Source of the DNA: Mytilus californianus
Taxonomy: Eukaryota; Mollusca; Bivalvia; Mytilida; Mytilidae
Assembly: GCF_021869535.1 (NCBI RefSeq)
Contig: NW_026262712.1
Location: forward strand, 48,714,884-48,778,883
Direction of reading: 5' to 3'
Length of the DNA stretch: 64,000 nucleotides
Shown: positions 21,292 to 32,600 of the stretch, piece by piece
How the letters are laid out: each line of letters starts with the position of its first letter
Position numbering within the stretch: position 1 is the stretch's first letter
Translations under genes and position numbers: made by a program
The notes under the pieces: generated by a model
Databases searched by the model: none
What the model saw: the letters and a program-made list of their open reading frames with translations, nothing else
Told to the model about the DNA's origin: nothing

Positions 21292-21423
21292 AGATAATGC
21301 ATATTTTAAGGTTTTTCTTGTCGTAGAACACACCTCGGGGTGTCAGGATTGCTCAAAGAAAGACCAATCCTGACACCCCTCGGTGTGTTCTACGACAAGA
21401 AAAACCTTAAAGTATGCATTATC
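21292..21423. repeat. Large hairpin at the 5' end of the Crypton
   Basis: Arms 21292-21350 and 21365-21423 (59 nt each, about three mismatches) around a 14-nt loop. The outer arm sequence (TACGACAAGAAAAACCTTAA) recurs once near 34150-34175. Confidence 0.85.
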
Positions 21424-21424
21424 T

Positions 21425-21650
21425 ATAACAAATTTATAAAACAGATTTTATTCTATCTGAAATGCAATTTGATGCTAATTTATAAACAGTATTTGAAAGA
21501 CTGATTGGACGCCAATTTTTCATGTATTGCTTTGGTTTGTCACCTTTTGGGATTCATAATACCTTGTTTTGGGGTAATAGACATTTCACTTGATTATAAC
21601 CATATTTTATTGATCTATGAACAAAGGAGTTGGTTCACTTATTCATAAAT
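21425..21650 (-). pseudogene. LINE ORF2, RT fingers segment (segment 2)
   Basis: The minus strand reads MSITPKQGI, then after a shift PKGDKPKQYMKNWRPISLSN, VYKLASNCISDRIKSVL, the typical N-terminal RT motifs (NWRPISL). It fits between the SPGSDGYTNEF motif at 22.2 kb and the QIGF motif at 18.1 kb of the same LINE. Confidence 0.8.
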
Positions 21651-22180
21651 TTGGCCCTAAAAATCTTGAAAGTTTTAACTGCGATAATGTTGTTAAAATG
21701 TGATGAAAACATATGTTAAAATGTCCAATTGTTTAAGTTAAATAAAGAATTTCACCACTTACATCATTAGTGATATATTCGTGACGTCACAAATGTAGGT
21801 GAATTTCAGAAAAACCTGATTTTTGGCATTACTTTGCATAATTTATAACAGTTTTCTGGAAAATTAACAGTGGCGCCACCCCTCGCCCACAAATATTTTT
21901 ATTCTTTACATACCGTATTCTTTACTTTGCAATAAAAGTTTCAATGGGCGAGGAGTGGCGCCACATATCAAATCACGAAAAAAGGTCGAAAAGGTGAAAA
22001 ATAACCAGGAAAATAACCGAAAATGAAATCTTTTCCCATTTCAGGCTAATGTACTTATAAATATAACGCAGATATATACAATTTTTCAATTTAGCAATAC
22101 ATACAAATACCATTTACCAATTTAATTGAAGTTAAAAAATATACACCTTAACAGGGCAATTTATTAGGGTTACTGGCTGT
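21650..22180. other. Non-LINE stretch between LINE segments 1 and 2
   Basis: About 500 bases do not read as LINE although they separate adjacent LINE motifs, so this is probably another insertion. It contains a 20-bp inverted repeat (21870-21889 with 21945-21964) centred on GGCGCC. No gene is seen. Confidence 0.45.
21870..21964. repeat. GC-rich 20-bp inverted repeat
   Basis: GTGGCGCCACCCCTCGCCCA at 21870 pairs with its complement at 21945-21964, with one mismatch and a 55-bp spacer. It is strikingly GC-rich for its surroundings. Confidence 0.8.
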
Positions 22181-22184
22181 TCTC

Positions 22185-23690
22185 CTTTACCTATATCTAT
22201 CAAAAAAAAATACAAATTCATTTGTGTATCCATCAGATCCAGGGCTTTTCTCATTTTTCGTTCTTTTAATTGCATCTGTCAACTCTATAAAATGAATGTT
22301 GTTCACTTCTTAGGACTCTCTCATACTGTCTGATAGTTTTGGTATATTATTATGGGGTAAAGCATTACTCAAATTAATAGATTCTATTGTCTTGTTTTTG
22401 GAATATAGATTTTGTAATAATTTTTGGCCTCAGATAGAACTTGTTTTTGGTTTTCAATGATATTTTCTGATTCATCAATTAATTTAGGAATTGTTTTATT
22501 TACATGTTTCTAAATTCATAAAATATTTTGATGGTTTCTCTCCTTCTTCTACCCATTGTTTTCTTTCACCTTATATACTGACCCCTCAATTTATTTTGTC
22601 TGAGAATTTTTAGGTCTGTTTTCCCTTTTTCAATCTGTTCCAAAATTTCATCTATTTGTGATATTTGTTCCAATTTTTTTTATATCTTCAGCTCGTTAAT
22701 GTTCTAATTTATTTGTTTCTTTCTTTTTGAATGAAGCATATGATATTGTTTTACCTTTATTTCAGTTAATAATGTTTCTAAAAATAACATCACTAATTGT
22801 GAACTCTATATCACTAGAAACTACTAAATTTATATTTTCTCTGTTATATACAAGAGAAGCATATTGCTCTTTAGTTTTACTTATAACCTCTAACAATATG
22901 GACATAATCTAGATCATACAGAAGAGAATTGTTAAATTTCCACAAACTCCTCCCAATACTGAAGTTATTAAGTTTTAGTTGTAAAATAATAGATAGGCGA
23001 GTGATCTGATCTATAACTATTTTGTATCTGTATGTCATGTATACTTGGGTAAAAGCTCTGTGAAACAAAAAAAAGAATCTAGTCTGGCCTGTTTTATGGG
23101 GTTTGGTTTCCTCCAAGTATACCTTTTTCTTTTTTGATAAAATTCTGTAAATGGATCAATTAAATTATAAATTTTCTTTATATCTAGAACTTTTTCTTTG
23201 GCTTTTGGATTATTAATATTTCGGTAATTAAAAGTATCAAGGTCTTGATTTTGCACTAAATTATAATCTCCTGTTACAATGACAGTCTGATTATCAAATT
23301 CTTCAATTATTTCACCAAGGTTTTTATAAAATTCAGGGGTATCACTATTTGGACCATATAATGTAATAAAAGTAATATTGTCATCTTCAATCTTAATATT
23401 CAATCCTAAGAAGTCACCATTTTGGCCTTTTTTACTTTGTAAAATCTTATATTCAAATTTATTATTAGATAAAATGGCCACTCCTCTTTGGTTTGAAGAT
23501 ACATTCTCTGCCCCATTGACTCTAAATAAATTGTTCGTCTTTTTCAGAAAAATGTTCATCTTGAAGACAATATAAGTTACAATCCTTTGCCTTTTGCCTT
23601 TAGATAATCTAAAACATCTCTTCGTATTTCAATTGAATTAAGTCCTTGGCAGTTGTATGAGACAATCTGAATAAGATTATTTTTTATTTA
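22185..23690 (-). pseudogene. LINE ORF2, endonuclease and start of RT (segment 1)
   Basis: From high to low coordinates the minus strand encodes the APE-type endonuclease start (IQIVSYNCQGLNSIEIRRD, then YCLQDEHFSEKDE, with the catalytic-Glu region read as LQDEHF), RGVAILSNNKFEY, ITFITLYGPNSDTPEFY, VTGDYNLVQNQDLDTF and RYTWRKPNPIKQARLDSFF (usual motif RLDF). A linker with WVEEGEKPSKYF follows, then LTDAIKRTKNEKSPGSDGYT, the first RT motif. 23559-23035 is still open; elsewhere frameshifts and stops are common. The organisation and sequence style are L1/Tx1-like; the clade is not certain. Confidence 0.85.
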
Positions 23691-24284
23691 AAGTATACAT
23701 GACACATATAGTTTAATAACATTCTTTAAATATAAAATGACTGAAAAATGTCCCACACAACTGACAATAAGCACAATATATATTTTGTAGTAATGGTCTG
23801 GTCTCTGATTCAAACTTGATACAATTAGTAATCTTGCTGCTATGCATTTCTATACCTATATTTGTCAATAAAATAATAAAAAAAAAAAAAGAAAACATGA
23901 AAAAGAAAAGAAATGATAAAAAGTTGAGAAAAAATAAATAATAATAATAAATAAGAGTAAATGAGTAAGTTAAAAAATATAAGATCTATACCTGCAAAAA
24001 GCATAGTCACCCAGTTTGCTGAAATTACCATTTATGCTCTGCTGGATGGGTATTAGTGATACTTTGATAAAATGTTAACATTATGAAATGTACATTGAAT
24101 GGAAAATATAACTAGATTCATGTGTAAATAAGCTGCAATCTTCACATAATTCTTTTAAAATTTCAATGTGTTGATAGTTTAAATATAGCACTGTTTTTGT
24201 TTCAAAATTTTTTCAAATGCAATGAATATATTTTGAGTTATTTCCCTTTGATTGGTAAAAGTTAAATTGTGTTAAAATCTTGAA

Positions 24285-24515
24285 TCATTTTTAATTTTGA
24301 TACTGTTGAAAGTTGCTTCAAGTCATTTTCATTTTTAAATTTCACCTTGATTCTTGTTTGCAGATGTTTCTCATTTTGTAAGCCATCTTTGCTAGTCCAT
24401 GCCTCGATTCTTTCATGACTTGGGGTAGATCGTCAACAATGCGCATTCGTTTGCCAGACAAATTATAATCTTTAGATATGGCGTACTGTTTGTCTGCGTA
24501 GTGCAACTTTTTGGG
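24285..24515 (-). pseudogene. Probable LINE ORF1 remnant
   Basis: The minus strand reads LHYADKQYAISKDYNLSGKR, MRIVDDLPQVMKESRHGLAK and, after a shift, LQTRIKVKFKNENDLKQL. This resembles the C-terminal part of ORF1 proteins that precede this type of ORF2. It lies about 600 bases upstream of the endonuclease, where ORF1 should be. 23700-24285 shows no reading frame I can recognise. Confidence 0.5.
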
Positions 24516-24987
24516 TACATCATTCTATACGATTTGTTTCCATTTTTCAATACATAGGTTATCCTAAATGTGAGATCTTACAAATTACTCTCAGTTTTGT
24601 ATGAGAAATGATTATGAAATCACCTATTTACCCTTCAAGGGGGAGGGTTTGGGATAATATACAACATTTTTTATGCGAGCATCGTATACAACTAATATTA
24701 AAACGTGTTCGTTATATTTTACCTGTAAATTGGCGCAAAAGCCGTATTTATTTTTGACGCAAATGAAATACTGCATTTTTCAAAGATTGGCCCCCTTATA
24801 GTGTAAGCAACAAAATGATTAATTGCACGAGATAATCCGTGTTTATTCAATGCAAAAATGTTGACTTAATTTGTGTTTTTAATTGCTAATTTCTTCAAAA
24901 CGACTTATTTTTCACACATGAAATTTGCGCACACATATGCACTGTGTCTTATTGCTTTAGTCAGAGTTAAAAATCTGGTGATGATAC

Positions 24988-25275
24988 TGAAACGAAGCCG
25001 GGTACTGTCTATGGACCCTTAACAGGACTTGGTACCTATTAGACAGCAACCCAACAATTTTTCCTTTAGTCTAAATCTAGGGTAGGGTTCGTCCTATGTT
25101 TTCGCTCTCGGACTTCTATTTTAGTTATGCCCATCTTCAGAATATTTTAAAGTTTTATTAGGTATATCTTTTACCGGTTTATGACACCAGTTTATAAATG
25201 GTTTAAACCTGTGTTTTCGAGAACTATATATCAGATGGTTATTATACCCAATACCCAGATATCCAGTCACAAGTA
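24988..25275. repeat. LTR-like direct repeat, left copy
   Basis: Starts TGAAACGAAGCCG and ends CCAGTCACAAGTA. Nearly identical to 26998-27278 in the same orientation. It brackets the TIR element at 25.4-26.5 kb. No convincing target duplication is seen. Confidence 0.75.
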
Positions 25276-25387
25276 ATTACTTGTCTTTCTTCGGATGTAA
25301 CAATTTCTTAAAAAGGGAAATTACTCTATTTTTTTTTTAAAGTATATATGTTGTGGAACAAGTTATCATTTGTATTTTGACTTTGCA

Positions 25388-25432
25388 CAAATTGTAATTT
25401 GTACAAAAAGTACTTGTACAAATTACAATTTG
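25388..25432. repeat. Perfect 17-bp palindrome
   Basis: Arms 25388-25404 and 25416-25432 (CAAATTGTAATTTGTAC and its complement) around an 11-nt spacer. It lies at the left edge of the TIR element, and the motif TTTGTACAAA recurs at the right edge near 26450-26462. Confidence 0.8.
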
Positions 25433-25580
25433 TACAAAATTTGACTATAATTCACTTATAACTTGTACAATAATTTATAGTATGGATTTTGTTATAAAAA
25501 AGCATTAATACACACTATAGAATTTTTAATCAATTATCACGAAATAAACCTTATTTACAAAATACAAAAATAGTTCTTTA

Positions 25581-26334
25581 TCATTTGTTTGAGCATGTGA
25601 GTGAATTATGGCATCGGGAATTGCACAACATCTTTTGCTTTTTACATTTACATTTAGAAGTGCTGCACCCCCTTTGCATTTACATGAAAGAACCCCCTGA
25701 CCACCAGTTTTTGAAAGTTTTTTACTGCTTCACGTAGCGAAAGTTGAAGCTCAGGTACCGTTGCTGCGAATAAAGATATGTCTTTAACAGCTTCAATTTG
25801 GTTTCTCGACAAACATCATGTTAAAATTTCTACAGCTGTTCCAATGCGGTACCCAATTTCTCCAGATTCAATAATTACACCCAAGATATTTCTAGAATTA
25901 GTTAGGGCACGATCCCACTGAGGAATTTGTATAATGACATTATCCCCCACAGCAAGTTCTGTCTATTTCTGTTTCGTTTTCTTGGTTAGATATTCAGCTT
26001 GGATCTGTTGGCCAGACAGCGCACGCTTCCTGGCACGTGTGATTGGTTTTTCAACGTCAGTGTCATCCGAATTGTCACTGGGGCCAATTTCTACTATACT
26101 ATCAGAATTGGCTCCGGTGCCAATTTCTATTACACTATCTGAATTGTCACTGGTGCCAATTTCTATTATACTATCAGAATTGTCACTGGTGCCAATTTCT
26201 ATTATACTATCAGAATTGTCACTGGGGCCAATTTCTATTATACTATCAGAATTGTCACTGGGGCTAATTTTTATTATTCCATCAGAATTGTCACCGGAGC
26301 CAATTTCTATTGTACTATCAGAATTAACTAGCAT
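25581..26334 (-). pseudogene. Integrase-like protein C-terminus (KRBA2/Ginger type) with 36-bp coding repeat
   Basis: The open part (26334-25963) has seven imperfect 12-residue repeats of the type SDNSDSIIEIGT and then a basic stretch (ITRARKRALSGQQIQ, LTKKTKQK). After a stop and further damage it reads LAVGDNVIIQIPQWDRA, RNILGVIIESGEIGYRIGTA, SRNQIEAVKDI, LSLREAVKN and a Cys-rich end (CKCKGGCSTSKCKCKK, then CNSRCHNSLTCSNK) up to a TGA at 25581. This is the SH3-like plus CxC-type tail seen in KRAB-A-domain-containing-protein-2-like transposon proteins. The catalytic integrase core is absent. Cys-x-Cys spacing suggests metal binding. Confidence 0.7.
26055..26325. repeat. 36-bp coding minisatellite, about 7 units
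   Basis: The unit ATTGTCACTGGTGCCAATTT plus CTATTATACTATCAGA repeats in register with codons, so length changes keep the minus-strand frame open. Confidence 0.85.
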
Positions 26335-26997
26335 GCATGTATCAATTACATTTTGGGTATTTTTGTATTTTGTAAATAAGGTTTATTGTGTGGTCATTGA
26401 TTAAAAATTCCATAGTGTGTATCAATGCTTTTTTTTATAACAAAATCAAATTTTGTACAAATCCAAGCAGACTTTATACCTTATTTTATGTTAATATCTA
26501 TATATGTGGAGTTTACAAAAAATAGTGATGTGGCAATGGTGGTTAAGAAAATAAAAACACATATATACCCATAAAAACAGCTGACAAGACAACTACGAGA
26601 CAGGATTCCTAGCCCAGCTCAGTTTATTTTCTGTTTAATAAATGACATAATCTCTAAGGCGTCTATGAGGAAGAATTCCTATCCTCAATGTACGCCAATT
26701 ATCTGCAACATACATCATAGCCGGCAAATTCTAGAACTGTCGGACTTCACTTAGTGACTGAGTCATTGAACTTTTTTTAACGCTACAAAGACTCCTCACA
26801 AAAGCCAAGCCAACAGTCCTGCCAATAGTTGTACTAAAATAAATGTGCGCGACTTTTTAAGAAAGCGGAAGTGGTCTCGATGAAGATTTCTTACGCACTA
26901 ATGCAACCTTCATACCCGTTATCGAATATTTACAAACCGGTATGGATGTCAGTAAAACAAGTTGCCAAGTTAAGGAATAAACCACGTTGGGCGCCAG

Positions 26998-27278
26998 TGA
27001 AACGAAGCCGGTGTACCGTCTATGGACCTTTAACAGGACTTGGTACCTATTAGACAGCAACCCAACAATTTTTCCTTTAGTCTAAATCTAGGGTAGGGTT
27101 CGGCCTATGTTTTCGCTCTAGGACTTCTATTATAGTTATGCCCGTCTTTAGAATATTTTAAAGTTTTATAAGGTATATTTTTACCGGTTTATGACACCAG
27201 TTTATAAATGGTTTAAACCTGTGTATTCGAGAACTATATATCAGATGGTTATTATACCCAGATGTCCAGTCACAAGTA
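26998..27278. repeat. LTR-like direct repeat, right copy
   Basis: About 95% identical by eye to 24988-25275, with small deletions. The short plus- and minus-strand ORFs here are by-products. Confidence 0.75.
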
Positions 27279-28995
27279 GCTTCTAGAATCTTTCTCGAAA
27301 AGTTGATAAAGAGTAACTAGTCTGCTCTTATGGCCAACCAGATTTCAACATTTGGCCTTGATCGCAGTCATACTTTTATAGTATCGGACTATCTTGACCA
27401 ACAGGAGAAACAATCTGGATCGTCACAAGACAGATAAGGAGCAGGCGGTATACTAATACTTATACAGGAGAATTCACAAATCGCAAACACAATTGTTCTG
27501 GTAGAAGTTCAGTATATTATTTTTCTCATCGGTTTCATACTACAAGTATCAAGCTGCATCGCTACTACATGTAAATAAGTGTGGGGTTAAACAATGAATA
27601 AAGGTGGAACAGACCGACAGACAAAATGTGACTAGCCCGACCGGATAATAGTGGTCGTTTCAAGCACGGGACAACAAACGTAAAGTCAAACTTTTTGAAA
27701 ACTAGTTCTCAATTTCAAGACCAGTAAATTAACTAGTATACCATATATTTAAATAACAAAAACCAGCGTGTAAACCATTGAAGGGAAGTTGAAACAAAAT
27801 AAGACTCGTTCTGTCCTGAATATGCTCTCCCACAAACGGTCTGTAGTCAGGAAACACTGAAACACAGGCTCAAGGGGAATGGCTGATGTCTAGGTTACTT
27901 CCTATACAAAGGGGAGTAACAAGAATTAATTTTAATCAAAAGACTAAACTCAGGCCAGGGACAAGACGTTTATCTGTATGAAATAATTCAGCAAAGTACA
28001 ACTTTTATTAAACAACACACATATGAATCAGCTGCATAACAGTACAAGTATGATTTTGTATTCCAATGGTCTCTAATTCAGCAAAGTTTTAACAACTGTA
28101 ATTTTCTCTAAAGACTCACTCTGCAATTCTGCCCAGGGTTTGCATTTAAAACTCGCTTGTTAACGCTTTAATACTTTAAGTTAAAGTCATAGATTTGAGA
28201 CACGTACGAAAATGTCAACAAATAATGACCCCGAACTTGAATCCTTTCTTCCAGCTATCTATAAATAACTATAACCTAAACAACTGACAAGCTGAACAGT
28301 CAATAGAATCTCGATGTTCGCAAACTGACAACTTTTTTTCAGTTCAAAGAACTATTCAAAAACTCAACTCATAATTTAACTCATTTAACCAGCGAACCGC
28401 TTTCTAAATAATCTACGCCTCAATACGTAAATATTCAAAGTTTTCGCTTAAATATTCAATGCAAACCCTGACCCAAAACTAGCCAGTTTTAGTCAACCAA
28501 AATATACATAAATTGGAGGGGGACTTATTACCTAAAAAACGCTGAAATACACATTTTCTTCAATACACTAATTATAGCATAAAAGATAGCGCGAGATTCC
28601 TCACCGAGACCACTTCAAAAAATTCGCGAACATGGTGGAAAGTTCCATCTTTACCTACACGTCTACACACCTGAGAATCTGAGCTGGGAATGATCTCCGG
28701 AAGACAATCATTGCACGAGCTAATTTTTCCCGGGAATTAATCGAGCTCTCTGATTGGTTGAGAAGGGGAAAATATTTTTAAATGCTAAATTAATGCGAGG
28801 TTTGTTACGTCATTGAAATTTAAAGAATGAAAAATTCGGAAAGTATTAAAATAATAATAATCAATCTTTCTGGGAAAATAATTAAAAAATACTAATAATG
28901 AAATAAATAAATGAACCAAATAAAAGTGACCCATAAACGTTACAATACACGTAATAATTTTGCTTTTGAGGACTTTTTGGAAATTGGGCACCCTA
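27279..28995. other. Intergenic stretch, nothing recognised
   Basis: No ORF, splice structure or transposon motif could be supported. Composition is a little less AT-rich around 28550-28760. It ends at the satellite array. Confidence 0.4.
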
Positions 28996-29698
28996 CTATA
29001 ATTATACCCTATGGACATATTTGCTTTTCATACGTGTTGACTATTGAATGCGAGTCAGTCCATAATGGATAAATTTTCAACAACATTGAGACTTTTTTTG
29101 CCAGAAAAGTTGGTATGTACCATATATATATAAGTAAATATTTCCCCATCAAAGTCAGCTGAGGTAAAATAACCCTATAGACACATCTGCTTTTCATGTC
29201 ACTATTTGAATTCGAGCTCTGGTCATTTCACTATTCATTAGCGCTAACATTCACCTGTAAGCTTAATTAACATAATTCTGTGGACACGTCAGCTTTTCTT
29301 GTCACTAGTTGAATTCGAGCTCTGGTCATTTCACTATTCATTAGCGTTAACATTCATCTGTAAGCTTGGTTAACATAACTCTGTGGACACGTCAGCTTTT
29401 CTTGTCACTATTTGAATTCGAGCTCTAGTCATTTCACTATTCATTAGCGTTAACATAACTCTGTGGACACGTCAGCTTTTCTTGTCACTATTTGAATTCG
29501 AGCTCTGGTCATTTCACTATTCATTGGCGTTAAAATTCACCTGTAAGCTTAGTTAACATAACTCTGTGGACACGTCAGCTTTTCTTGTCACTATTTGAAT
29601 TCGAGCTCTGGTCATTTCACTATTCATTAGCGTTAACATTCACCTGTAAGCTTAGTTAACATAACTCTGTGGACACGTCAGCTTTTCTTGTCACTATT
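28995..29698 (+). repeat. Tandem satellite, about 105-bp unit
   Basis: The phrase GGACACGTCAGCTTTTCTTG recurs near 29281, 29385, 29464, 29568 and 29672, with a diverged copy near 29173 and another near 29012. Each unit contains GAATTCGAGCTC, CATTTCACTATTCATT and CTGTAAGCTT. One unit is shortened to about 79 bp by an internal deletion. Confidence 0.9.
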
Positions 29699-32600
29699 GG
29701 AATGTGTTTCATTTCAGTCTTGGTAATTTTTTACAAACTTTGAGAAAAAAGTAAGAGAATAAATGAAAGAAGTTAGCAATCAAAATATCATAACTACAAT
29801 GAGATGTTTCATACCAGAAAAGAGGGGAAAGGGTAAAGGAAAATATTGTAAATTAAAGCAAGATAATTTTATATTTTGATTTTTTTTCACTATAGCAAGA
29901 CGTTATATACTGGAATGTTAAATATTTCAAACAAAGACAATTTGTACCTTAAAATAAATTTATAAATGCATGTATTTACATGTACAAAACTCGAATGAAG
30001 CCTTATAAATATTATGTATATTAAGCAAAAAGTTTTTATAGAATGCAGAAAAAAGGATTACCAGTAGTAATAAGTTATATAATTTTTGAAATGTGAATAC
30101 AACAGGCTTACTTTTTGGTGGTAGAATAATTAGGAAAACCTTAAATATTTAGCATGATAAGACTCCCGCTACATAGAAAAAGACATTCATAATTCTAAAA
30201 CTCGACAAAGCAACCTGAGCAAGTAACAGAAATAAGGCCACACTTAAAAGAATTTCATCTTATTATTATTTTCCTCAGTATGATCTATTTTTAGCCATGA
30301 CAGCATGTTGATTGGCAAGCGGGTTAGTCGAAAACAATTTTAAACCAGATGCAGACCGTGGACAAGTTTGATTCCAATATTAGCCAAGTAGTTTCAAAGG
30401 AAAAGATTGTTGTTCAAGTTTGTTAAAGAATGACAACGGTCGCTAAGTAATGAGAAAAACTCACGTGACGCTTTGAGTTTATTTTGATTCATATATTTTT
30501 GGGTAGGCCCTTTTTCAAATTCTGGATTCACCAAGGCAGGCCCCCATGCATGTAACTGTTAACAGTCGACATATTTGAGTTTTATACATACAACAAGGAA
30601 CATGTGCATGATATATATTTTGTGCTGGATCTGGATGACTACCAACATATTAAAATGTCATAGTTATTTATGCAAGATATTTTAATTTGTGATTTGCATT
30701 TTAATTTGAATATGAACATGATGTTTTTATTTTCATATATATCTTCCTAGAAAATTCAGGCTGCAGTACAACAATGTAACACATGACATTACCTGGCTGG
30801 CAACTGCTTATGTGCTTTGCCCATTAAAATTGTAGCACTTCACAGTTGATGGGTACGTTAAAATATCTCAGCATTTAGGACATCGCAAAAAGTAGATAAA
30901 GCTATCATGAAAAAAAGAAAAACTGAAACAGAAATGATGAGATCATTACTTATTTCAAATGCTGACGTTCATACTGACCAGGTAGTAGATTAGTAAGTTT
31001 TAGTACCTAGAATTGACTTTTTCACGCAAATTATCAGCCACAGTATAATCAGTGCCGGATTCAGTAGGACTTATCCCTTGCCCCCTCCCCCCCCCTCCCC
31101 CTTTTGATATGGGAAAATTTCTTTTTATTTGCATCAAATTAAACAATTTTTCCCCTCGCTTCTCTCTCAATCTTTTAACCATTTTGGACAATTATACCTC
31201 CTTTAATTCTCCGTTGCCAAGATCCTCACCTGCTGACTGCAATAAAATTGAAAGAGGAAATAGGACTAAACTTGTGTGGAATGGTCCAAAAAAAAAATGT
31301 TAGAACATTTGTGTCAATCGAATATAAGGATAATCCTGGATATTATCATTTCAGTCATACTATGTACAGTGTTCAAATTGTACAGGATAGGACACTAGCT
31401 GTTTTCATAACGTTTTGGTTTGATATATATTAACTTTCCTGTTTATTCGGAAATAATGCGTTCATCTATTATTGTGAGTCATTGATTACTGGTCAAAATG
31501 CGAGATCTTAATACTGCAATTGCAAACATTTAGTGATGGAAAATCACTACCGAAATTGCAATAATTTTCTGAATTTACAATCTCTGGAGATGCATTATCA
31601 GAGACTGAAAACTGGTATAAGCTTGTGATAGTAAAATCTAATCTTTATCTAAGTTCATTACAGTTCGTCCATAATTTCTGTTGGTATATTGCTAAATTGT
31701 GCCTGTTACATGGAATTTTAGAGAAACAAAAACATCATATGTGATTGTGAAGAGCATTCTTGAGATCAATAAGATACCATGTTCAGAAGTTGGACTATTT
31801 AGTTAATGTATACATCCCATGCCAGTTTATTTTCTAGGTTCAATATAGTGAAAAAATTAATAATTATGTACATTACTGTATGTTCTCTTAAGACTTGAAA
31901 TTTTTATCCATTTATAGGACCTTGAAACTGTTAGCCATTTACAATACCTACCACTTAACACTTATAATGTTTTAGTTAAATTCAAAGATAAACAAGACCT
32001 TATGAAATGGAAAGTCACATATTGACACACTTATATATATATATATAGCATCATGATAGCTAGTTTGCATTTGGAAGATTCAAAGTTAAGTCATAATCAT
32101 TATCTACTTTCGACTTTGGGGAATGATCATATGATAATCTGAGGTGGAGAGGAGGATTTTTTCCAGATTGCTCATTTATTTTCACCTGTTGCTACGCATG
32201 CTAATGTTTTTTAGCCGGAATTTTTTTTTTCACTTTTTGTACACATTTTTTCTATGCATTTTGTGTTTAAGAATACTAGTATTCATTTTCATCATGTCTT
32301 GTGCAAATTTATTTATTTTCAGTGCTTACCGACAGAGTTTATTCATTTTCAAAATCCTCTCATCCTGCCCCCTCCCCCTTCCCGAAAATAAAATTGTAGT
32401 CATATTACCTTCCTTTATTTTAGTGTCCTGCATATGTAATATGATTGAAACGATTACAATAACTTGGTTCAATTCAGAGTGTAAGTCTGCTGCTTGGACT
32501 TTTCATAACCCTAACACTCTGTATTGTAGCACTGCTTGGGTAAAAAGTTCCCCTCAAAATAGTACAAGACACATCGTATATAACTGGCACTACACAAACA

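Larger units (their letters stand above)
18121..21423 (-). mobile_element. Crypton-type tyrosine-recombinase element nested in the LINE
   Basis: The insertion separates LINE RT residues around SVL/KFVID from NNDQIGF. It carries one intron-containing tyrosine recombinase gene on the minus strand, a short 3' hairpin (18211-18245) and a large hairpin at its 5' end (21292-21423). Both ends recur together in a short element at 33718-34185, which supports the boundaries. Possible TATAG at both junctions. Cryptons move as circles through a tyrosine recombinase and usually lack TIRs. Confidence 0.7.
25428..26470 (-). mobile_element. TIR transposon carrying an integrase-like C-terminal remnant
   Basis: About 95 bp at 25474-25570 is repeated in inverted orientation at 26358-26455 (landmarks TTTGTTATAAAA, ATACACACTAT, AATTTTTAATCAAT, AAACCTTATTTACAAAATAC). 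The similarity extends outward (CAATTTGTACAAAATTTGA) with a gap of about 40 bp on the left. The interior encodes the C-terminal part of a Ginger/KRBA2-like protein. Ginger elements are cut-and-paste transposons with TIRs and a retrovirus-type integrase, so this looks like an internally deleted copy. Confidence 0.65.

Noticed and set aside
25934-26404. 156-codon + strand ORF with internal repeats
   Set aside because: Antisense reading of the 36-bp minisatellite; the minus strand continues into a recognisable protein tail, the plus strand does not.
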